Assembly (NCBI RefSeq): GCF_900115345.1
Contig: NZ_FOWC01000005.1
Coordinates: 248,001 to 312,000 of the forward strand
From: Amycolatopsis rubida
Lineage (GTDB): Bacteria; Actinomycetota; Actinomycetes; Mycobacteriales; Pseudonocardiaceae
Length of the DNA stretch: 64,000 bases
Direction of reading: 5' to 3'
This document shows positions 20,293 to 29,684 of this stretch, in pieces. The position numbers and the translations under genes are program-made. Numbering within the stretch: position 1 is the stretch's first letter; every line of letters begins with the position of its first letter. Below the pieces are notes generated by a model. The model saw nothing but the letters and a program-made list of their open reading frames with translations. It did not search any database and had not been told where the DNA came from.

Positions 20293-20898
20293 TCACACAT
20301 TGTGCGCGTTCGCCGCCACGTGTGGCGCAGTGAGCTTCTCCACGTACTTCGCGACGACGTCCACTTCGAGGTTCACGTGGTCGCCTTCTTCCCGCCTGCC
20401 GAGCGTCGTCGCTTCGAGCGTGGTGGGGATCAAAGCGACCGAAAACCGGTCCTCGGCGATGCTCGCGACGGTGAGCGAAACGCCGTCGACGGCGATCGAA
20501 CCCTTCTCCACCACGTACCGCGACAAGGCCGGGGGCAGGGAGAACGTCGTCACCCCGCGCTCGTCGCGGGAGACGAAGACGCCGGTGCCGTCCACGTGGC
20601 CCTGCATGATGTGCCCGCCGAGCCGCCCGCCGGCCGGGGTCGCGCGTTCGAGGTTCACCGCGTCGCCGACGGCCACCTTCGCGAGGCTCGAACGCTGAAG
20701 TGTTTCGTTCACCACATCGACGGTGAACTCGCCGCCGGAGACCGTGACCACGGTCAGGCAGACGCCGCTGACCGCGATCGAATCGCCGTGGCCGGCGTCC
20801 GAGGTGACCAGCGGGCCGCGCACGGTGAGCCGAGCCGCGTCGGTGAGCTGCTCGACCGCGGTGACCTCGCCGACCTCTTCGACAATTCCCGTGAACAC
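20293..20898 (-). CDS. ribE: Riboflavin synthase alpha chain
   Basis: The protein has 201 aa from the GTG at 20898, chosen because FTGIVEEVGEV is the invariant N-terminus and GGGAGG precedes it. Two lumazine-binding barrels repeat each other: the first with GDSIAVSGVCLTV and FTVDVVNETLQRS, the second with GSIAVDGVSLTVA and VALIPTTLEATTLG. It dismutates two lumazines to riboflavin. No FMN riboswitch was recognised in the short 5' region, and no ribD is in the cluster. Confidence 0.96.
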   Translation of the reverse strand: MFTGIVEEVGEVTAVEQLTDAARLTVRGPLVTSDAGHGDSIAVSGVCLTVVTVSGGEFTVDVVNETLQRSSLAKVAVGDAVNLERATPAGGRLGGHIMQGHVDGTGVFVSRDERGVTTFSLPPALSRYVVEKGSIAVDGVSLTVASIAEDRFSVALIPTTLEATTLGRREEGDHVNLEVDVVAKYVEKLTAPHVAANAHNV

Positions 20899-20915
20899 TG
20901 CTGCCTCCCTCGCCC

Positions 20916-20980
20916 GGCCACCGTCTTCGGTGGCCCCTCCATCCAACACCCGCCCGGCCCCGGGAGCTTCCCGGGCCGGA
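20916..20980 (-). terminator. Two hairpins between rpe and ribE
   Basis: ggccaccg / cggtggcc (20916-20935, TCTT loop) is a perfect 8-bp stem. A second stem, cccggga / tcccggg, lies at about 20959-20975. Both are in the 85-bp gap after the rpe stop. They could partially terminate rpe transcription or act as a processing or attenuation element for the rib genes. No U tract is present, so the role is open. Confidence 0.55.
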
Positions 20981-20983
20981 GCG

Positions 20984-21667
20984 TCAGCTGACGCGGACGC
21001 GGGCGGCCTGTTCGCGCAGGGCGGCGACGGCGCGGCCCGGGTCTTCGGCCCCGTAGACGGCCGAGCCCGCGACGAAGCAGTCGACGCCCGCTTCGGCGGC
21101 CTGTTCGATGGTGTCGGAGTTGATCCCGCCGTCGATCTCGACGATCAGCTTGAGGTGCCCGGTGTCGGCCAGCCGGCGCGCGGTGCGCACCTTCTCCAGC
21201 ACGTCGGCGATGAACGACTGCCCGCCGAAGCCCGGTTCGACCGACATGACCAGCAGCGTGTCGTAGTGCTTCAGCGTTTCCAGATGCGGTTCGAGCGGCG
21301 TGCCCGGCTTGACCGACAGACCGGCCTTCGCGCCCGCGGCACGCAGGTTCTTCGCCAGCATGACCGGGTCCGCGGCGGCTTCCACGTGCACCGTGACGTT
21401 GTAGGCGCCGGCCTCGGCGTACCCGATCGCCCAGCGGTCCGGGTCGTCGATCATCAGGTGGCAGTCGATCGGGACGTCGGTGGACTTCAGCAGCGACTGG
21501 ACCACCGGCAGGCCGAGGGTCAGGTTGGGCACGAAGTGCGCGTCCATGACGTCCACGTGCACCCAGTCGGCCCGGGTCGGCCCGGGGTGCGCGACGGCCG
21601 CGATCTCCTCGCCGAGCTTGGCGAAGTCGGCGGACAGGATGCTGGGTGCGATGAGAGGTGAAGCCAC
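20984..21667 (-). CDS. rpe: Ribulose-phosphate 3-epimerase
   Basis: The protein has 227 aa from a GTG start, a TIM barrel with [33 protein letters not shown] (metal His/Asp), [25 protein letters not shown] and VEIDGGIN (catalytic Asp). It interconverts ribulose 5-phosphate and xylulose 5-phosphate; ribulose 5-phosphate is also the DHBP synthase substrate, which suits its place before the rib genes. Confidence 0.97.
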   Translation of the reverse strand: MASPLIAPSILSADFAKLGEEIAAVAHPGPTRADWVHVDVMDAHFVPNLTLGLPVVQSLLKSTDVPIDCHLMIDDPDRWAIGYAEAGAYNVTVHVEAAADPVMLAKNLRAAGAKAGLSVKPGTPLEPHLETLKHYDTLLVMSVEPGFGGQSFIADVLEKVRTARRLADTGHLKLIVEIDGGINSDTIEQAAEAGVDCFVAGSAVYGAEDPGRAVAALREQAARVRVS

Positions 21668-21836
21668 GATCCGAGTGTAGGAGGACCCGGTTCCCGGCTG
21701 TTCACCGGCCGTGACCGCACGGGAGTTCGCGTTCCGGACACCGGGTGCTCATCCGGATTCTCCGCGTCGAACACATCGGCGAGCACTAATGGGTCACTAC
21801 CGGAAGTTCCGGACGAGAAGCACCCCGAGGAGAATC

Positions 21837-23240
21837 ATGAGAACCGTCTTGGCAGGCCGCCGCAAGTGGCTGGCCGCGGGCGCGCTGGGCGTCGCGATGG
21901 TCGCCGCCGCCCCGGTCGCGATCGCCGCGCAGGGCAACCAGGACGACCAGGGCGCGCGCGCCGCTTCGGCCGGCGCGGGCGACCGCACGCAGGAGGTCCG
22001 CCAGGCGATCCAGGGCGGGCACGCGCGCAACGTCATCCTGTTCATCGGCGACGGCATGGGCCAGTCCGAGATCACCTCGGCGCGCAACTACGAGCGCGGC
22101 GCGGCGGGCCGGCTCGCGATGGACGAGTTCCCGCTGACCGGCGACTACACCACGTACGCGGTCGAGAAGGGCAACCCGGCGAAGCCGGACTACGTCACCG
22201 ACTCCGCGGCGTCGGGCACGGGCTGGGCGACGGGCACGAAGACCTACAACGGCGCGATCTCCGTGGATGCCTACGGCAACCCGGTCCCGACTCTGCTCGA
22301 GCTCGCCAAGCGCGGCGGCCTGCGCACCGGCGACGTGACCACCGCCGAGGTCCAGGACGCGACCCCGGCGGTGCTCGGCGCGCACGTGGTCGACCGCGAC
22401 TGCAAGGGCCCGGACGAGACGACCAAGAAGTGCGCGCAGAACGCCAAGGAGAACGGCGGCGCGGGCTCGATCTCCGAGCAGCTCGTGCAGACCCGCCCGG
22501 ACGTGCTCCTCGGCGGCGGCGCGAAGTACTTCGCCCAGTTGGCGACCGCCGGGAAGTTCCAGGGCAAGCCGGTGCTGGAGCAGGCCAAGGCCGCCGGATA
22601 CACGGTGGCCAGTACCGCCGACGACCTGGCCAAGGCCCGTCCCGGCCAGCCGCTGCTCGGCCTGTTCGCGCCGGGCAACCTGCCGGTGAACTGGACCGGC
22701 CCGGGGGCCAGGCAGGGCGGCACCGCGCCGACCCGCTGCGCTCCGAACCCGGCTCTGCCGAAAACGCAGCCGAAGCTGGTCGCGCAGACGCAGAAGGCGT
22801 TGCAGCTGCTGGAGGACCGGCGCAGCAACAAGGGGTTCTTCCTCCAGGTGGAGGGCGCGTCGATCGACAAACAGGACCACGCTGCCGACCCGTGCGGGCA
22901 GATCGGCGAGACGATCGACTTCGACGCCGCTGTCGCGGCCGGGCTCGCGTATGCGCGCAGCCACACCGACACGCTCGTCGTGGTGACCGCGGATCACGGG
23001 CACACCAGCCAGATCGTGTCCAACGACGCCAAGACGCCCGGGCAGACCGCCACACTGATCACCAATGAGGGGGCGAACATGACCCTCAACTACGGGACCG
23101 CGCTGCCGGGTTCTTCGATGGAGCACACCGGGACGCAGGTCCGCATCGCGGCTTACGGGCCGCAGGCGGCGAACGTCGTCGGGCTGACCAACCAGACCGA
23201 CCTGTTCGGCACGGTGAAGCACGCTCTTCGCCTGCGCTGA
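21837..23240 (+). CDS. Secreted alkaline phosphatase
   Basis: The protein has 467 aa. A signal peptide (residues 1-30, twin Arg at 8-9 and an AIA-A cleavage region) leads into a PhoA-type phosphatase: metal ligand IGDGMGQ (70-76), nucleophile Ser123 in VTDSAASGTGWATGTKT, FLQVEGASIDKQDH, and VVTADHGHTSQI near the end. It hydrolyses phosphomonoesters outside the cell. AGGAG precedes the ATG. GTTCACC at 21700-21706 resembles one PhoP repeat unit, but a second 11-nt repeat is not convincing. Confidence 0.93.
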   Translation: MRTVLAGRRKWLAAGALGVAMVAAAPVAIAAQGNQDDQGARAASAGAGDRTQEVRQAIQGGHARNVILFIGDGMGQSEITSARNYERGAAGRLAMDEFPLTGDYTTYAVEKGNPAKPDYVTDSAASGTGWATGTKTYNGAISVDAYGNPVPTLLELAKRGGLRTGDVTTAEVQDATPAVLGAHVVDRDCKGPDETTKKCAQNAKENGGAGSISEQLVQTRPDVLLGGGAKYFAQLATAGKFQGKPVLEQAKAAGYTVASTADDLAKARPGQPLLGLFAPGNLPVNWTGPGARQGGTAPTRCAPNPALPKTQPKLVAQTQKALQLLEDRRSNKGFFLQVEGASIDKQDHAADPCGQIGETIDFDAAVAAGLAYARSHTDTLVVVTADHGHTSQIVSNDAKTPGQTATLITNEGANMTLNYGTALPGSSMEHTGTQVRIAAYGPQAANVVGLTNQTDLFGTVKHALRLR

Positions 23241-23250
23241 GCCTGAAAGT

Positions 23251-23297
23251 CCGTGAGGGGAACTCTGCGGGACGCTGAGTCCCGCTCACGGCTTTTT
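23251..23297. terminator. Strong hairpin with T tract between convergent genes
   Basis: ccgtgag (23251-23257) pairs with ctcacgg (23285-23291), and inside it cgggac pairs with gtcccg; five T residues follow (23293-23297). It lies between the phosphatase stop and the flavoprotein stop. The left arm with gtccgtgaggggaac is shared with the dispersed repeats near 26.8 and 36.75 kb. Confidence 0.85.
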
Positions 23298-23802
23298 ACG
23301 CGGGCGAGGGCAGCAGATCGAGAGATTCCGACCAGGGGCGGCGCGGGTCGAGCCGGTGCAGCCGGACGCCAGCTTCGGTCAGGGTGTCCAGATGCCGCCG
23401 CCAGGCCGGATGGTGCTCCCGGGTCGGCTGGATCTGGTAGGCCAGCACGATGGTGATCCCTGGTGCGCCAAGGACATCGCCGAGCAGCGTGAGCGCCTGG
23501 TTGTCGGCGATCCCCAGCGCCAGCTTCGCCACCGAGTTCGCCGACGCGGGCGCGAAGAGGAACACCTTCGGGTCCGGATGCGGACGCGGTTCGCCGGGAA
23601 GCCGGGACGTGCTGCGCACCGGAAGGTCCGTGGTGGCTTCCAGCTCGCCCAGACCGCCGGTCGCTTTCAGCCAGCCCCAGGCCGTGGGCGTGAGGGTGAC
23701 GGCGAGCCGCCAGCCTCGGGCGACCGCGGGTTTCGCCAGCTCGTCGGTGAACCGGGTGTCCAGTCCGCCGCACGAGCTGGCGACCAAACCTAGATCTGTC
23801 AC
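23296..23802 (-). CDS. Flavoprotein (HFCD/phosphopantothenoylcysteine decarboxylase-like)
   Basis: The protein has 168 aa from a GTG that overlaps the rsmB stop (GTGA). It shows the Rossmann-like flavodoxin pattern of the HFCD family: LGLVASSCGGLDT at the start, AVTLTPTAW, FLFAPASANSVAKLALGIADN (the PASANT-like motif) and a QIQPTREHHPAWRRHL tail. Relatives decarboxylate cysteine-containing peptides using FMN; the substrate is unknown. The missing canonical active-site His near the N-terminus leaves catalysis uncertain. Confidence 0.7.
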   Translation of the reverse strand: MTDLGLVASSCGGLDTRFTDELAKPAVARGWRLAVTLTPTAWGWLKATGGLGELEATTDLPVRSTSRLPGEPRPHPDPKVFLFAPASANSVAKLALGIADNQALTLLGDVLGAPGITIVLAYQIQPTREHHPAWRRHLDTLTEAGVRLHRLDPRRPWSESLDLLPSPA

Positions 23803-25223
23803 GGTTTGCGCAGCACCGCGCAGAACATCGCGTCGGTGCCGTGCCGGTGGGGCCACAGCTGGACGTACGGGCCGTCGCCGAGCTGCGGGACGCCGGGGAA
23901 GAACTCCCGGGCGTCGACGATCCCGGACTTGGTCCGGCGGGCGGTTTCGCCTACCACGCCTTCGGTTTCGGCCAGGTGCGGCGAGCACACGACGTAGGTG
24001 ACGATGCCGCCCGGACGCACCAGGTCCAGCGCGGCCATCAGCAGTTGGCCTTGCAGCTTGGTGAGGTCCGCGACGTCCGACGGCTTGCGGCGCCACCGGG
24101 CCTCGGGGCGTCGGCGCAGTGCGCCAAGGCCGCTGCACGGCGCGTCGACCAGGATCCGGTCGTAACCCGGTTCGAGACCGGACTCGCGGCCGTCGGCGAC
24201 GTGCACGGCGACCGGCAGGCCCTCGGTCGCGTTCTCGATCAGCCGGGCTCGGTGCGGGGCCTTCTCGACGGCGTCCACGTGCGCGCCGCTGATCTTGGCC
24301 AGCGCGCCGAGCAGGGCCGCTTTGCCGCCGGGGCCCGCGCACAGGTCCAGCCAGCGCTCGTCGGAGCCCTCCAACGGGGCCTTCGTGACGGCGATGGCGC
24401 ACAGCTGGCTGCCTTCGTCCTGCACCGCGGCGAGGCGTTCGCGGATCGGTTCGGCATCGGCCGGGTCGCCCGCGCCCGCGGGCAGGTGGACGCCGTAGGG
24501 CGAGTACGGCGCGGGGTCGCCGCCGGTGACGGCGGCCAGTTCGCCGGCGCTGATCTCGCCGGGACGGGCGACCAGGTGCACCTCGGGGCGGGCGTCGTCC
24601 GCTTCGAGGGCGGCCTTCAGCTCAGCTCCCTTGTCCCCCAGTGCTTCCGCGAACGACCGGGCGACCCAGCGCGGGTGCGCGGTGCGGAGCGCGTACGCGC
24701 CGATCGGGTCGGCGGCCTCGTCCGGCGTCAGTTCGTCGAGCCACTGCGCTTCGTCCTTTGTGGACACCGCGCGCAGGATGGCGTTCGTGAACCCTGTTGC
24801 CCACGAACCGGCTTCGGCGCGCACGAGGTCCACAGTGGACCCGACAGCGGCGTGCTCCGGGATCCGGGTGCGCAGCAGCTGGTAGACGCCGAGCCGCAGC
24901 GCGTCGAGGACCACCGGGTCGGTCTTCTCGATCGGCCGGTCGGCGCACGCGGCGATCACCGCGTCGAGCAGGCCCTGCGCGCGGGCGGAACCGTAGGTCA
25001 GTTCGGTGGCCAGCGCGGCGTCGCGGCCGCTCACCCGGCGTTCCCGCAGCAGCTGCGGGAGGACGAGGTTGGCGTACGCGTCCTTCTCGCGGACAGCGCG
25101 CAGCACGTCGAACGCGACCTGGCGGGCCGGGTCGATCTCCGGCGGACGCCGCGGTCCCTGTTTGCGCGGAGCCGGACGGCCCCGCTGCGGCCGTGACGGC
25201 CGCCGTTCTCCACGCTCGTTCAC
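23799..25223 (-). CDS. rsmB: 16S rRNA m5C967 methyltransferase
   Basis: The protein has 474 aa from a GTG that overlaps the fmt stop. An Arg/Pro-rich N-terminus leads into a NusB-like domain (about residues 30-170, [20 protein letters not shown]). The SAM-dependent methyltransferase domain follows, with [36 protein letters not shown] (catalytic Cys) and a second Cys in [14 protein letters not shown]. It methylates C967 of 16S rRNA in E. coli. fmt-rsmB-flavoprotein is a coupled set. Confidence 0.95.
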   Translation of the reverse strand: MNERGERRPSRPQRGRPAPRKQGPRRPPEIDPARQVAFDVLRAVREKDAYANLVLPQLLRERRVSGRDAALATELTYGSARAQGLLDAVIAACADRPIEKTDPVVLDALRLGVYQLLRTRIPEHAAVGSTVDLVRAEAGSWATGFTNAILRAVSTKDEAQWLDELTPDEAADPIGAYALRTAHPRWVARSFAEALGDKGAELKAALEADDARPEVHLVARPGEISAGELAAVTGGDPAPYSPYGVHLPAGAGDPADAEPIRERLAAVQDEGSQLCAIAVTKAPLEGSDERWLDLCAGPGGKAALLGALAKISGAHVDAVEKAPHRARLIENATEGLPVAVHVADGRESGLEPGYDRILVDAPCSGLGALRRRPEARWRRKPSDVADLTKLQGQLLMAALDLVRPGGIVTYVVCSPHLAETEGVVGETARRTKSGIVDAREFFPGVPQLGDGPYVQLWPHRHGTDAMFCAVLRKP

Positions 25224-26146
25224 TGGAGGCGCTCTCCTTCGTCGATCCTCGTGCCGCGCGCCCAGTCGGTGGCCGCCATCCGTTTCTTGCCCGCCGCCTG
25301 GACCTCGCCCAGCCGCACCGGTTTCGTCGCCGTGCCCACGAGCACGCGCTTGCGCTCGACCACCAGCTCGCCCGGCCGCGGACCGGGTTCGTCGAGCACG
25401 GTGACCGGCCCCAGCTTGAACCGCTCGCCGCGGAACTCCGCCCACGCGCCGGGATCCGGCGTCACCGAACGGATGTGCCGGTCGACCGCCGAAGCCGGGT
25501 CGGCGAACGACACGCGCGCGTCCTCGACGGTCACCTTCGGCGCGTAGCTCATGCCCTCGCCCGGCTGCTCGACCGCGCGGAGCGTGCCGTCCTCGATCCC
25601 GTCCACGGTGGACACCAGCAGGTGCGCCCCGGACTCGGCGAGCCTGCCCAGCAGCGCGCCGGACGTGTCGTCCGGCCCGATCGGCTCGGTCACCACGCCG
25701 AACACCGGCCCCGCGTCGAGTTCCTTCACGATCCGGAAGGTGGACGCGCCGGTCATCTCGTCCCCCGCCCGGATCGCCGCCTGCACCGGAGCCGCGCCGC
25801 GCCACGCGGGCAGCAGCGAGAAGTGCAGGTTGACCCAGCCGTGCGCGGGGATGTCGAGCGCGGACTGCGGCAGCAACGCCCCGTACGCGACGACCGGGCA
25901 GACGTCCGGCGCCAGCTCGCGCAACCGGGCGAGAAACGCCGGATCGCCGGCGCGCGAGGGCGTGAGCACCTCGATGCCGTGCTCGTCGGCGAGCGTGCCC
26001 ACCGGGGACCGCAGCACCTTGCGCCCGCGCCCGGCCTGGGCGTCCGGCCGCGTGACGACCGCGACGACCTCGTGCCGCTCGGACTCGATCAGCGCGCGCA
26101 ACGACGGCACGGCAGGCTCCGGGGTGCCGGCGAAAACGATACGCAT
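25220..26146 (-). CDS. fmt: Methionyl-tRNA formyltransferase
   Basis: The protein has 308 aa from the ATG at 26146 (GGAGG seven bases upstream); a GTG directly before it is an alternative. Catalytic features are [18 protein letters not shown] (Asn/His) and KELDAGPVF (Asp); [13 protein letters not shown] starts the formyltransferase fold, and a C-terminal tRNA-binding beta barrel follows. It formylates initiator Met-tRNA. No def gene is adjacent. Confidence 0.97.
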   Translation of the reverse strand: MRIVFAGTPEPAVPSLRALIESERHEVVAVVTRPDAQAGRGRKVLRSPVGTLADEHGIEVLTPSRAGDPAFLARLRELAPDVCPVVAYGALLPQSALDIPAHGWVNLHFSLLPAWRGAAPVQAAIRAGDEMTGASTFRIVKELDAGPVFGVVTEPIGPDDTSGALLGRLAESGAHLLVSTVDGIEDGTLRAVEQPGEGMSYAPKVTVEDARVSFADPASAVDRHIRSVTPDPGAWAEFRGERFKLGPVTVLDEPGPRPGELVVERKRVLVGTATKPVRLGEVQAAGKKRMAATDWARGTRIDEGERLQ

Positions 26147-26271
26147 CACCGCGCCTCCGGAAGGGAAAAGGGGATTTCAGGCTGGTCGGACATCGGAAGC
26201 GAGTCTAGAAGACCCCCGCATCGACGGCGCGGCGCGGGCAGCCCGCCGCGGCGGGCGCCAGGATCGGGTAC

Positions 26272-26730
26272 ATGACCACGCTGAAGGCGACCCTGCACGA
26301 CGACCTGACGACCGCGATCAAAGCCAGGGACCAGCTGCGCTCGGCGACGCTGCGGCTGACCCTCTCGGCGATCGGCTACGAAGAAACCGCGGGCGACAGC
26401 GCTCGCGAACTCTCCGACGACGAGGTGCGGAAAATCATCACCCGAGAGGTGAAGAAACGCCGCGACGCCGCCGAGGCCTTCGAGAAGGCAGGCCGCGCGG
26501 AGTCCGCGGAACGCGAACGAGCCGAGGCAGAGGTCCTCACCGCGTACCTGCCCGCCCAGCTCTCGGACGACGAGCTGCGCACCCTGGTCACCGAGGCAGT
26601 GACGGAAACCGGCGCTTCCGGGATGGCCGGAATGGGCGCGGTGATGAAGGCTGTGCAGCCGAAGATCGCCGGCCGCGCCGAAGGCTCTCGCGTCGCCGCC
26701 GAGGTGAAACGCCAGCTCTCCGCCAGCTGA
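26272..26730 (+). CDS. GatB/YqeY domain protein
   Basis: The protein has 152 aa with the YqeY pattern: LHDDLTTAIKARDQLRSATLR, EVRKIITREVKKRRDAAEAF, EVLTAYLPAQLSDDEL and GMGAVMKAVQPKIAGRA. The domain resembles the tail of the amidotransferase subunit GatB and may bind tRNA; its function in free form is unknown. It is divergent from fmt, with a hairpin repeat after the stop. Confidence 0.92.
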   Translation: MTTLKATLHDDLTTAIKARDQLRSATLRLTLSAIGYEETAGDSARELSDDEVRKIITREVKKRRDAAEAFEKAGRAESAERERAEAEVLTAYLPAQLSDDELRTLVTEAVTETGASGMAGMGAVMKAVQPKIAGRAEGSRVAAEVKRQLSAS

Positions 26731-26777
26731 CCCCCGCCCGCGGCCGTTCTTGGCCTGACCCTCCGGCCGCACCCGCC

Positions 26778-26870
26778 CGCTGTCCGTGAGGCCACCCTCA
26801 TTGACTCTGATTCCCGCCGGGTTCCCCTCACGACCCTCCACCGGTCCGTGAGGGGAACCTTCACGGACCG
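26778..26870. repeat. Dispersed hairpin repeat, copy A
   Basis: The unit contains ccgctgtccgtgag, then caccctcattgactctgatt, then ggttcccctcacgaccc, and ends in a perfect 10-bp hairpin, cggtccgtga / tcacggaccg (26842-26870). A second, mutually exclusive pairing joins ggttcccctcac (26820-26831) with gtgaggggaacc (26848-26859). The reverse complement recurs at about 36708-36800. It probably terminates the YqeY transcript. Confidence 0.85.
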
Positions 26871-27076
26871 CCCTCCCGCCCGGTGCCCCCGCCGTGATGC
26901 GCCTCCATGCACCCAACGCCGCATCGGGGCGCTACCCGCACCCCGCCACCCCGCACCGTCACCAGCCCGCTCCGCGCACGAGAACCCGCGCACACCCCTC
27001 GCACCCACCGCAACCGACGCACCCCACCATCGAGGCACCCAGCCCCTCCCCCGCACCCCGATACGAAGCCTCCCTG

Positions 27077-27133
27077 CGGGCGGCGGGTGCTTGTCAAGGC
27101 ATCTTTCCCGCCTTGACAAGCACCCGCCGCCCG
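27077..27133. terminator. 23-bp perfect inverted repeat downstream of ggt
   Basis: The arms at 27077-27099 and 27111-27133 are exactly complementary (cgggcggcgggtgcttgtc... and its reverse) around an 11-nt loop, catctttcccg. It lies about 70 bp after the ggt stop on the minus strand. Such a stem is stable enough to stop transcription without a U tract. Confidence 0.75.
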
Positions 27134-27204
27134 TCAGCACAATCGGGCTTCGGGGTGCCCCACGCCAAGACCACGGCAATGTCGCCCCCAGGCGACGAGC
27201 CGAC

Positions 27205-29013
27205 TCACCCCTCCCCAGGCCACCGCCGAGGCACCACGACCTGAGCCGCCCCCTGCCCCCGCCTCACCGGCTCGGCGGCGGCGACCCACCACCCGTCCCG
27301 CAAATGCTCAACCCCGGTAGCGGCCCCGATCTCCGCGGGAGAAGCCGAAAACACCTGTCCCCGCCGCTGCAGATCCGCAGTCTCGGGCTGAGCCAAGAAC
27401 CCGGCCTCGACATCGGCCTTGGCGGAATTCCGCTGAGAAGCCCGAGGCGCGGCAATCGCGTCCTCCAACGACAAGCCGCGATCAACCCGCCCCAAAACGA
27501 CCTGCAGCACCGTCGTGATAATCGACGCGCCCCCAGGCGACCCGGCCGCGAAGAACGGCTTCCCGTGCCGCAGAACCACGGTGGGAGCCATCGACGACCG
27601 CGGCCGCTTCCCAGGCCCGGGCAGATTGGGATCCGGAACCCCGGGCGTGACCGGCACGAACGAAAAGTCGGTCAACTCGTTGTTGAGCAGGAATCCGCGC
27701 CCGGGAACAACGATCCCGCTGCCGCCCTCCTGCTCGATAGTCAGCGTGTAAGCGACGACATTCCCCCACCGGTCGGCCACAGTCAGGTGAGTGGTGTTCT
27801 CCCCCTCATACGGCGTGGGCGCACCGGTCGAACCCGCCGCGCACGGCTGCGGATGCCGAGGGTCGGCAGGCGCGACCGGACTGGTCGCGGCGTGATCCCG
27901 GGAGATCAAACAAGCCCGGCTGTCCGCGAACCCCTGGCTGAGCAACTCCCGGGCAGGCACGTCGACAAAAGCAGGATCCCCGATCCACCGATTCCGATCA
28001 GCGAACGCATACCGCGACGCCTCCAGGAAATACTGCAGATAATCAGCCTTGCTGGCCCCGCGAAGATCGTAATTCTCCAGAATATTCAAAGCCTCGCCAA
28101 CAGTGAGCCCGCCGGACGAAGGAGCGGGCATCCCGTAAACGTCCAACCCGCGGTACTGCGTGTGCGTCGGCACCCGCTCGACAGCCTGATATGCCGCGAG
28201 ATCGGAAACAGAAAGCTTCCCCGGCCGCACCTTCAGCGAAGAAGCCGGATCGACCGGCGGCCGCTGCACAGTCCGGGCGATATCCGCCCCGATCTCCCCT
28301 CGGTACAGCACATCGGTCCCCCGCCGTGCCACCTGCCCGTAAGTAGCGGCCAGATCCGGATTCCGGAACACCGTCCCCGGGGCCGGCGGCTGTCCGCCGG
28401 GCAGGTACAACGACCGGGTAGCAGGAAACGCGGCGAACCGATCAGCGTTGTGCGCGACCTGATCATGGAATGTCTGGTCAACCACGAACCCCTCGTCCGC
28501 CAGCCGCGCCGCCGGAGCGATCGACTGCGCCAGCGAACGCGTCCCCCACTTGCGCAACGCGTCGCGCCAGGTAGCCGGAGTGCCGGGCACACCCACGCTC
28601 AATCCGCTGGTCACCGCGTCCGCGAACGGCAGCGGTTTGCCGTTCTCCACGAACAGGTTCTCGTCCGCGGTCTTGGGCGCGGTTTCGCGGCCGTCGAGCG
28701 TGTGGACCTTGCCGGTTTTCGCGTCGTAGTACACGAAGAACCCGCCCCCGCCGATGCCGGCCGAGAACGGGTCCGTGACGCCGAGTGCGGCCGCGACGGC
28801 GACCGCCGCGTCGACGGCGTTTCCGCCACCGCGCAGCACCTGCGTGCCGATGGCCGTGGCGTCGGCGTCGATGCTCGACACCGCGCCGAGGTAGCCGGTC
28901 GCGACCGGCGATTTAGGAGTGGGAACGGCGGCCGAGGCGGTGGCCGCCCCGGCCGTGGACACCAGCGCGGCCGCGGAGAGCACCGCGAAGATTCGCTTTC
29001 CGGTCGTGGGCAT
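27205..29013 (-). CDS. ggt: Secreted gamma-glutamyltransferase
   Basis: The protein has 602 aa. The signal peptide ends near residue 29 (TASAA). Family motifs are ATGYLGAVSS, GGNAVDAAVAVAAALGVTD, GIGGGGFFVYYD and the autoprocessing site ENTTHLTVADRWGNVVAYT, where the first Thr of TTHLT would become the nucleophile; PRSSMAPTVVL and GSPGGASIITTVLQV bind the gamma-glutamyl group. It cleaves glutathione-type gamma-glutamyl bonds outside the cell. The ATG at 29013 has no strong ribosome binding site. It is the last of a run of minus-strand genes from 31001. Confidence 0.93.
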   Translation of the reverse strand: MPTTGKRIFAVLSAAALVSTAGAATASAAVPTPKSPVATGYLGAVSSIDADATAIGTQVLRGGGNAVDAAVAVAAALGVTDPFSAGIGGGGFFVYYDAKTGKVHTLDGRETAPKTADENLFVENGKPLPFADAVTSGLSVGVPGTPATWRDALRKWGTRSLAQSIAPAARLADEGFVVDQTFHDQVAHNADRFAAFPATRSLYLPGGQPPAPGTVFRNPDLAATYGQVARRGTDVLYRGEIGADIARTVQRPPVDPASSLKVRPGKLSVSDLAAYQAVERVPTHTQYRGLDVYGMPAPSSGGLTVGEALNILENYDLRGASKADYLQYFLEASRYAFADRNRWIGDPAFVDVPARELLSQGFADSRACLISRDHAATSPVAPADPRHPQPCAAGSTGAPTPYEGENTTHLTVADRWGNVVAYTLTIEQEGGSGIVVPGRGFLLNNELTDFSFVPVTPGVPDPNLPGPGKRPRSSMAPTVVLRHGKPFFAAGSPGGASIITTVLQVVLGRVDRGLSLEDAIAAPRASQRNSAKADVEAGFLAQPETADLQRRGQVFSASPAEIGAATGVEHLRDGWWVAAAEPVRRGQGAAQVVVPRRWPGEG

Positions 29014-29052
29014 GCGGGCGAGTCTGCCCCGCGGCGGAACCGGTGTCCACAC

Positions 29053-29283
29053 TCACTTCGAGGCCGCCATCGCCACCGCGGTCAGGGTCGCCAGCCCGCC
29101 GACGCCCGCCGCCCCGACGACCAGTCCGGCGATCGCCGCGGCCGAGGCGGCCAGCCGCACCGCCAGCCCGGCGATCCAGCGCAGCACCCGGACCACCGCG
29201 ATCAGCACGACCAGAGCGAGCACGAGCACCGCCGCCGGCACGCCTTGCCCGCCGCTCTGCGCGGCGGCCAGCACGGTGGTCAT
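29053..29283 (-). CDS. Small two-helix membrane protein
   Basis: The protein has 76 aa. Two hydrophobic segments (about residues 16-40 and 44-70) leave almost no soluble part. Its ATG overlaps the stop of the preceding gene (ATGA at 29280-29283), so it is translationally coupled to that membrane protein. No family was recognised. Context: between a Crp-like regulator gene and ggt. Confidence 0.65.
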   Translation of the reverse strand: MTTVLAAAQSGGQGVPAAVLVLALVVLIAVVRVLRWIAGLAVRLAASAAAIAGLVVGAAGVGGLATLTAVAMAASK

Positions 29284-29612
29284 GTCCGCGCCGCTATCCG
29301 CGGTTCGCGCAGGTTCTCCCGCCCGAATTCGCGCGTGTTCTCGTACGCCCGCCTGCGCATCTCCTCGCGCGCCCGCACCCGCTTGCGTTCCGAACCCAGC
29401 CGCCATACCCACCGCCATCCGATCGCCGTCGCGACGACGGAGCCGGCGAGGGTCACCAGGAAGGCCTGTCCGACGAGACCGTGGAGCGATCCGAGGCTCA
29501 GCAACACCAGCAGCGCCCACACCTGAGCGACGGTGAACGGGACGACCAGAGCTGCCGCGTACACCCCCCGACGCCAGCGAACCGGCTGAGGAGCGGGAAG
29601 AAACGGTTCCAT
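29280..29612 (-). CDS. Two-helix membrane protein with charged tail
   Basis: From the ATG at 29612 (GGGAGG five bases upstream) this is 110 aa. Hydrophobic segments at about 18-40 and 48-68 are followed by an Arg/Glu-rich cytoplasmic tail (RKRVRAREEMRRRAYENTRE). No family was recognised. It lies 72 bp after the Crp-like gene and overlaps the next small membrane gene. Confidence 0.65.
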   Translation of the reverse strand: MEPFLPAPQPVRWRRGVYAAALVVPFTVAQVWALLVLLSLGSLHGLVGQAFLVTLAGSVVATAIGWRWVWRLGSERKRVRAREEMRRRAYENTREFGRENLREPRIAART

Positions 29613-29684
29613 GACTGCCTCCCTCGGTGGTGTGCTTCCAGAAAACCCCGGCGGCACCGGGAAATCTGTGTCAGCTGACACGTT

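Larger units (their letters stand above)
26731..27204. other. Gene-free spacer between convergent genes
   Basis: This 474-bp gap between the YqeY gene and ggt holds the dispersed hairpin repeat (26778-26870), a C-rich unstructured stretch, and a 23-bp perfect inverted repeat (27077-27133). No convincing coding frame is seen. Confidence 0.8.

Noticed and set aside
21700-21737. Possible PHO box before the alkaline phosphatase
   Set aside because: One GTTCACC unit is present, but the required 11-nt direct repeat does not match well enough to call.
27205-29526. A plus-strand frame opposite ggt
   Set aside because: Antisense of a complete gamma-glutamyltransferase with signal peptide and catalytic motif.
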